NCBI GenBank assembly: GCA_017458545.1
Contig: JAFTBA010000246.1
Location: 1-9,492, forward strand
Source of the DNA: Synergistaceae bacterium
GTDB taxonomy: Bacteria; Synergistota; Synergistia; Synergistales; Aminobacteriaceae
DNA length: 9,492 bases
Reading direction: 5' to 3'
The notes beneath the pieces are model-generated. The model did no database searches. It was not told where the DNA came from and saw only the letters and a program-made list of their open reading frames with translations. Shown here one piece after another: positions 6,981 to 9,492 of this stretch. Position numbers and translations under genes: made by a program. Every line of letters starts with the position of its first letter. The first letter of the stretch is position 1.

Positions 6981-7057
6981 GCGCTCTTAGCTCAGCTGGA
7001 TAGAGCAACGGCCTTCTAAGCCGTAGGCCGCGGGTTCGAATCCTGCAGAGCGCGCCA
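6981..7057 (+). tRNA. tRNA-Arg (anticodon UCU)
   Basis: Acceptor GCGCTCT (6981-6987) pairs with AGAGCGC (7047-7053), then G73 and encoded CCA to 7057. The anticodon loop CTTCTAA gives UCU at 7015-7017, which reads AGA/AGG, codons used often in the genes here. All stems pair. Confidence 0.95.
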
Positions 7058-7071
7058 TAATAAAGCAACAT

Positions 7072-7149
7072 GGTGAGTGTAGCGCAATTGGTTAGAGCTT
7101 CGGATTGTGGTTCCGGCGGTTGAGGGTTCAAGTCCCTTCACTCACCCCA
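7072..7149 (+). tRNA. tRNA-His (anticodon GUG)
   Basis: Acceptor GTGAGTG (7073-7079) pairs with CACTCAC (7139-7145). The extra G(-1) at 7072 faces C73 at 7146, the identity mark of tRNA-His. Encoded CCA ends at 7149. The anticodon loop TTGTGGT gives GUG at 7107-7109. Confidence 0.95.
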
Positions 7150-7171
7150 GTTAGTTACAAGAAGGGAATAT

Positions 7172-7248
7172 GCGTTCTTAGCTCAGCTGGATAGAGCGAC
7201 AGACTTCGGATCTGTAGGCCGCGGGTTCGAATCCTGCAGGACGCGCCA
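7172..7248 (+). tRNA. tRNA-Arg (anticodon UCG)
   Basis: Acceptor GCGTTCT (7172-7178) pairs with AGGACGC (7238-7244) with one G-U pair, then G73 and encoded CCA to 7248. The anticodon loop CTTCGGA gives UCG at 7206-7208. The D-arm, variable loop and T-arm are identical to the UCU tRNA-Arg two genes upstream. Confidence 0.94.
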
Positions 7249-7277
7249 GTAGTAAAGTAAATTGACAATTATATAAT

Positions 7278-7353
<76 letters not shown>

Positions 7354-7441
7354 TTCAATTAATTAATTCGCTCAATCAATCAATCTAATTTCACAAATTC
7401 ACAAAATTTTTTCCCATTCTTATCTTAAACTTACATGATAG

Positions 7442-7447
7442 TATAAT
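7442..7447 (+). promoter_or_regulatory. -10 element upstream of the prodomain ORF
   Basis: A perfect TATAAT sits 55 bases before the ATG at 7503. The best -35 candidate is TTATCT at 7420-7425, only 3 of 6 matches with a 16-base spacer. A start near 7454 would give a leader of about 50 bases. Confidence 0.45.
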
Positions 7448-7502
7448 AGCCTTCGTAAGTCTTTGGCTTAAAATTTTCTATAAAAGGAAGAGTGACTCTA
7501 AC

Positions 7503-7886
7503 ATGAATAAAATATTATCCGCGCTGTTTCTCGTAATGCTCTTAACATCTAGTGCCTTTTCCGGTCAAGATAATTACCAGGACGGCGAGGTCCTTGTAGT
7601 CTTCAAAGCTCCCGAAGGCGTTCATGTCAGTGCTTCGGGTCTAGGCATTGACAGTGATTTACGTGCTTTAGTGACAAGTGCAGCCTCGGACATTGACTCA
7701 GAAGTTATTGACGTTTACGAGACCATATCGGAACTTGACGGCAATATATTTGTGTTACTGCGTTCACATAGCAAGACCACACAAGAGTTAATTGACGCTC
7801 TAAAGTCCCGTCCTGACGTTGTATCAGTGTCGCCGAATTATAAACTCAGGCAAAAAAGCTTGTCAGCAAGGATAACGCCGAATTGA
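7503..7886 (+). CDS. Signal peptide plus I9-type subtilase prodomain; truncated serine protease
   Basis: A 127-residue exported protein. Residues 1-20 form a signal peptide (MNKILSALFLVMLLTSSAFS, probable cut after AFS). Residues 25-115 resemble the inhibitor/chaperone prodomain (I9-like) of subtilisin-family S8 proteases: a YQDGEVLVVFK strand, an SELDGNIFVLLRS strand, a TQELIDALKSRPDVVSV helix-strand, and SPNYKLR, which in complete enzymes leads to the catalytic domain. The ORF stops at TGA 7884 after RITPN, exactly where a full subtilase would enter its N-terminal catalytic segment. The catalytic Asp, His and Ser are absent. The start has AAAGGAAG at 7483-7490, 12 bases upstream. Remnants of the missing part lie directly downstream, so this is most likely the 5' stump of a decayed gene. 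A retained function as a secreted protease inhibitor is possible but unproven. Confidence 0.7.
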   Translation: MNKILSALFLVMLLTSSAFSGQDNYQDGEVLVVFKAPEGVHVSASGLGIDSDLRALVTSAASDIDSEVIDVYETISELDGNIFVLLRSHSKTTQELIDALKSRPDVVSVSPNYKLRQKSLSARITPN

Positions 7887-8039
7887 CATAGCCGCAACCG
7901 GTCTTGATATTCTCAGCAGATATTCACTTATAGCTTCGGAAGACCCTGCACATAATTGGGGGCTTGCAGCACATGACTTGAAGGCGTATTTGCTTTACTT
8001 GTTGCCGGAATTGCTGTAATATTCACAAAGAAACACTAG
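7882..8039 (+). pseudogene. Decayed catalytic and sorting-tail remnants of the subtilase gene
   Basis: In the +1 frame relative to the upstream ORF, 7882-7923 encodes IDIAATGLDILSRY. This resembles the conserved subtilase strand (VDIAAPGVDILST-like) that precedes the catalytic GTSMA serine motif, but that motif is missing. Back in the original frame, 7959-8039 reads GACST-stop-LEGVFALLVAGIAVIFTKKH-stop: a cysteine with small residues, a hydrophobic segment and a basic end. This looks like a C-terminal sorting anchor of the Synergist-CTERM kind. The internal stop TGA 7974 is one base away from a glycine codon. Together these point to large internal deletions, a frame change and point stops in a once complete secreted S8 protease. 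The decay call is inference from fragment order and needs an intact homologue to confirm. Confidence 0.6.
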
Positions 8040-8063
8040 CTTTAAAGGAGAATTATTTTTATT

Positions 8064-9005
8064 ATGGACATTACGTATTTATTATGGCTTCAGGACTTGC
8101 GAAATAGTATGCAGGACGCTTGGACCCCGTTCTTTGAATGGCTCTCGACTTTCGGAACACGCGGAATATTATTCCTGCCTGCTGTTCTTTACTGGTGCAT
8201 TGACAAGAAAAAGGGCCTCTTCGTCTTTTACTCGCTCAAGATAAGCCACGCAATTAACTCAGTCGTCAAGCTTACAGCCTGCGTCTATCGCCCGTGGGTA
8301 AGGGACCCCAGAATCATTCCTGCCGGCGACTCAATTACGACAGCAACGGGCTACTCATTCCCAAGCGGCCACACCATGATGGTGACCCCTATTTATGGTG
8401 CCCTCGCATTTTGTGTTAAGAATAAGTTTGTCAGGTTGATTCTGATTTGTGCAATTTTGCTCACCGGCTTTTCACGCAACTATCTGGGAGTTCACACGCC
8501 CCAGGACGTTCTTGTAGGGCTGGCACTGGGTTTCATGTCAGTCTATATCGCAAAGTGGGTCTTCGAGTACTTAGACAAGCACCCTGAGAAAGATACGCTC
8601 GTAATGATTATCTCGGCATTATTCGGAATTCTCACTCTGGTTTACGTCAGCTTCAAGTCCTACCCAATGGATTACGTTGACGGCAAGTTACTAGTCGACC
8701 CCGTCAAGATGACAGTAGACGCATGGGGCGATGCAGGCGGACTTCCCGTGTTAATTCTCGCATGGTATATCGAGAGCAGGTTCGTCAAGTTCACCCCGAC
8801 AGGAATTAATGCTAAAGGTGTAATTTTGGCAATTATCGGCCTAATCCCGTTATACTGGATAGTCTACAAGGCCAGCAGTCCAATGGCACATTTATTTGGC
8901 CCTCATCTGGGTAAATTAGCGCGTCAGATCCTGATATATTTCTATATTATTGTGATTTGGCCGTTTGTCATGAAGTTATTTGCAGCCAAGAAGTCCGCAG
9001 AGTAA
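8064..9005 (+). CDS. PAP2-family integral membrane phosphatase
   Basis: The 313-residue polytopic inner-membrane protein has the three PAP2 (phosphatidic acid phosphatase type 2) signatures in order. They are K69-x6-R76-P77 (KLTACVYRP), P100-S-G-H103 (PSGHT), and S137-R138-x5-H144-x3-D148 (SRNYLGVHTPQD). H144 is the expected nucleophile and H103 the acid. Members remove phosphate from lipid phosphates such as undecaprenyl pyrophosphate, phosphatidic acid or phosphatidylglycerol phosphate; the substrate cannot be told from the sequence. Hydrophobic segments are spread over about 33-45, 107-136, 150-167, 180-197, 244-256 and 270-305, giving six or more helices, and the tail is short and basic (AAKKSAE). 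The start ATG 8064 has AAAGGAG at 8044-8050, an unusually long 13-base spacing. The gene sits 24 bases after the decayed protease and ends in its own terminator. A weak promoter may lie at 7994-8022 inside the remnant. Confidence 0.9.
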   Translation: MDITYLLWLQDLRNSMQDAWTPFFEWLSTFGTRGILFLPAVLYWCIDKKKGLFVFYSLKISHAINSVVKLTACVYRPWVRDPRIIPAGDSITTATGYSFPSGHTMMVTPIYGALAFCVKNKFVRLILICAILLTGFSRNYLGVHTPQDVLVGLALGFMSVYIAKWVFEYLDKHPEKDTLVMIISALFGILTLVYVSFKSYPMDYVDGKLLVDPVKMTVDAWGDAGGLPVLILAWYIESRFVKFTPTGINAKGVILAIIGLIPLYWIVYKASSPMAHLFGPHLGKLARQILIYFYIIVIWPFVMKLFAAKKSAE

Positions 9006-9013
9006 CTTATGAG

Positions 9014-9051
9014 TGCCTCTTCGCCGTTGTGTGAGGGGGCAGTTTTTTTTT
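9014..9051 (+). terminator. Rho-independent terminator after the PAP2 gene
   Basis: The stem 9014-9024 (TGCCTCTTCGC) pairs with 9031-9041 (GTGAGGGGGCA), with several G-U pairs and a 6-base loop. A run of nine T follows to 9051. It isolates the flagellin promoter that begins five bases later. Confidence 0.85.
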
Positions 9052-9055
9052 GCGT

Positions 9056-9082
9056 TAAAGTTTGCCTTACTGAGACCGATAA
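9056..9082 (+). promoter_or_regulatory. Sigma-28 (FliA) flagellar promoter of the flagellin gene
   Basis: TAAA at 9056-9059 is followed by exactly 15 bases and ACCGATAA at 9075-9082. This matches the sigma-28 consensus TAAA-N15-GCCGATAA at all but one position. The predicted start is near 9090, so the flagellin message would carry a leader of about 125 bases. Confidence 0.8.
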
Positions 9083-9199
9083 CTAACACGTGAGGGGCAG
9101 GGAAGCCTGATAGACAAAGCAAAGGATTGCAGCACACGCGAAAAAAGTTAATTAAATCTTGATAACAACAAATATACGGATATAAATTAAACCGTTTGC

Positions 9200-9205
9200 A
9201 GGAGG
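9200..9205 (+). promoter_or_regulatory. Ribosome binding site of flagellin
   Basis: A perfect AGGAGG, 10 bases before ATG 9216, is the strongest site in the window and fits a highly expressed filament protein. Confidence 0.85.
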
Positions 9206-9215
9206 CTAATATACA

Positions 9216-9492
9216 ATGAGGATATATCACAACATACCGGCACTCACAGCGTACAACTCGTTAAACTCAACGAACAACGCAATGGAGAAGTCAATTCAGA
9301 AGCTCTCAACTGGTCTGAGAATAAACTCGGCAGCAGATGACGCAGCAGGATTTGCAATCAGCGAGAAGATGAGGTCCCAGATAAACGGACTCGAAATCGC
9401 AATCCGGAACACTCAGGACGCAACATCAATGCTCCAGACAGCAGAAGGCGCGCTCGGCGAGACGAACTCAATGCTCCAGAGAATGAGGGAGC
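9216..9492 (+). CDS. Flagellin, N-terminal part (cut by the right window edge)
   Basis: This is the structural subunit of the flagellar filament, secreted through the flagellar type III system without a cleaved signal. The 92 visible codons hold the conserved N-terminal D0/D1 helices: MRIYHNIPALTAYNSLN at the start, then the hallmark SIQKLSTGLRINSAADDAAG (residues 26-45) and FAISEKMRSQINGLE, followed by NTQDATSMLQTAEGALGE near residues 65-82. The hypervariable centre and C-terminal D0 lie outside the window. Expression is probably controlled by sigma-28 from the promoter at 9056-9082, with a strong AGGAGG site. The MRIYHNIPAL opening recalls Synergistota flagellins; that is an impression from memory. 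The gene symbol is left blank because fliC, fla and hag naming varies among bacteria. Confidence 0.95.
   Translation, partial: MRIYHNIPALTAYNSLNSTNNAMEKSIQKLSTGLRINSAADDAAGFAISEKMRSQINGLEIAIRNTQDATSMLQTAEGALGETNSMLQRMRE

Noticed and set aside
6775..6990. Plus-strand ORF of 71 codons over tRNA-Pro and tRNA-Gly
   Set aside because: It coincides with tRNA genes and has no ribosome site or protein-like features.
6805..7131. Minus-strand ORF of 108 codons across the tRNA genes (contains ETGFEPATYGLEG-like text)
   Set aside because: It is the well-known spurious protein that results from translating tRNA genes antisense. It lies wholly over tRNA-Pro, Gly, Arg and His.
7262..7277. TTGACA and TATAAT directly before tRNA-Lys
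   Set aside because: Both hexamers are perfect, but only 4 bases separate them, and a start 7 bases after TATAAT would fall inside the tRNA. It cannot work as a normal promoter; the tRNA is probably read from the promoter at 6734-6761.
7395..7412. Possible terminator after the tRNA cluster (AAATT, short loop, AATTT and T run)
   Set aside because: The stem is only about five A-T pairs, too weak to call. No GC-rich hairpin was seen between 7354 and 7502, which otherwise holds only short AATT and TCAA tandem repeats.
8976..9230. Minus-strand ORF of 84 codons spanning the PAP2 terminator and flagellin promoter
   Set aside because: It covers a terminator hairpin and a sigma-28 promoter on the opposite strand, has no recognisable domain and no good ribosome site.

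Overview
The window looks like part of the chromosome of a motile, anaerobic, probably gut-associated bacterium, most likely a member of the Synergistota. The reasons are: alpha/beta-type glycyl-tRNA synthetase on two genes; a flagellin N-terminus of the type found in that phylum; a degraded secreted protease whose 3' end resembles the Cys-plus-hydrophobic-plus-basic sorting tail known from Synergistetes (Synergist-CTERM); and TTG starts used for housekeeping genes. The phylum call is inference and rests on remembered family features, not on a search.

Layout. On the minus strand, positions 1-713 hold the N-terminal 237 residues of a TIR-domain protein. Its domain is followed by a long hexapeptide-repeat tail that runs off the left edge. 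A 160-base divergent intergenic region separates it from a plus-strand operon: ilvA (threonine dehydratase with ACT domain), a secreted LysM-like/M23 peptidoglycan peptidase, glyQ and glyS. Gaps in the operon are only 15-24 bases, and a strong Rho-independent terminator follows glyS at about 6698-6730.

A consensus promoter (TTGACA-N16-TATAAT) then drives a six-tRNA cluster: Pro(UGG), Gly(UCC), Arg(UCU), His(GUG), Arg(UCG), Lys(CUU). All six encode CCA. Two of them (Pro and Lys) depart from the canonical T-arm.

Downstream lies the wreck of a subtilisin-like secreted protease. Its signal peptide and I9-type prodomain are still an intact 127-codon ORF. After that come only out-of-frame scraps: a piece resembling the region just before the catalytic serine, and a sorting-tail remnant. 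An intact PAP2-family membrane phosphatase gene follows, with its own terminator at 9014-9051. Immediately after that terminator is a near-perfect sigma-28 (FliA) flagellar promoter (TAAA-N15-ACCGATAA). It sits 134 bases ahead of a flagellin gene that is cut by the right edge, giving an unusually long leader.

How it fits together. The central operon joins amino-acid metabolism, cell-wall remodelling and glycyl-tRNA charging, and a tRNA-Gly gene lies just beyond it. The left edge is the accessory, possibly defence-related part. The right side carries envelope and motility functions. The most unusual items are the TIR protein with its tandem-repeat stalk, the eroding protease locus, and the two odd tRNAs.
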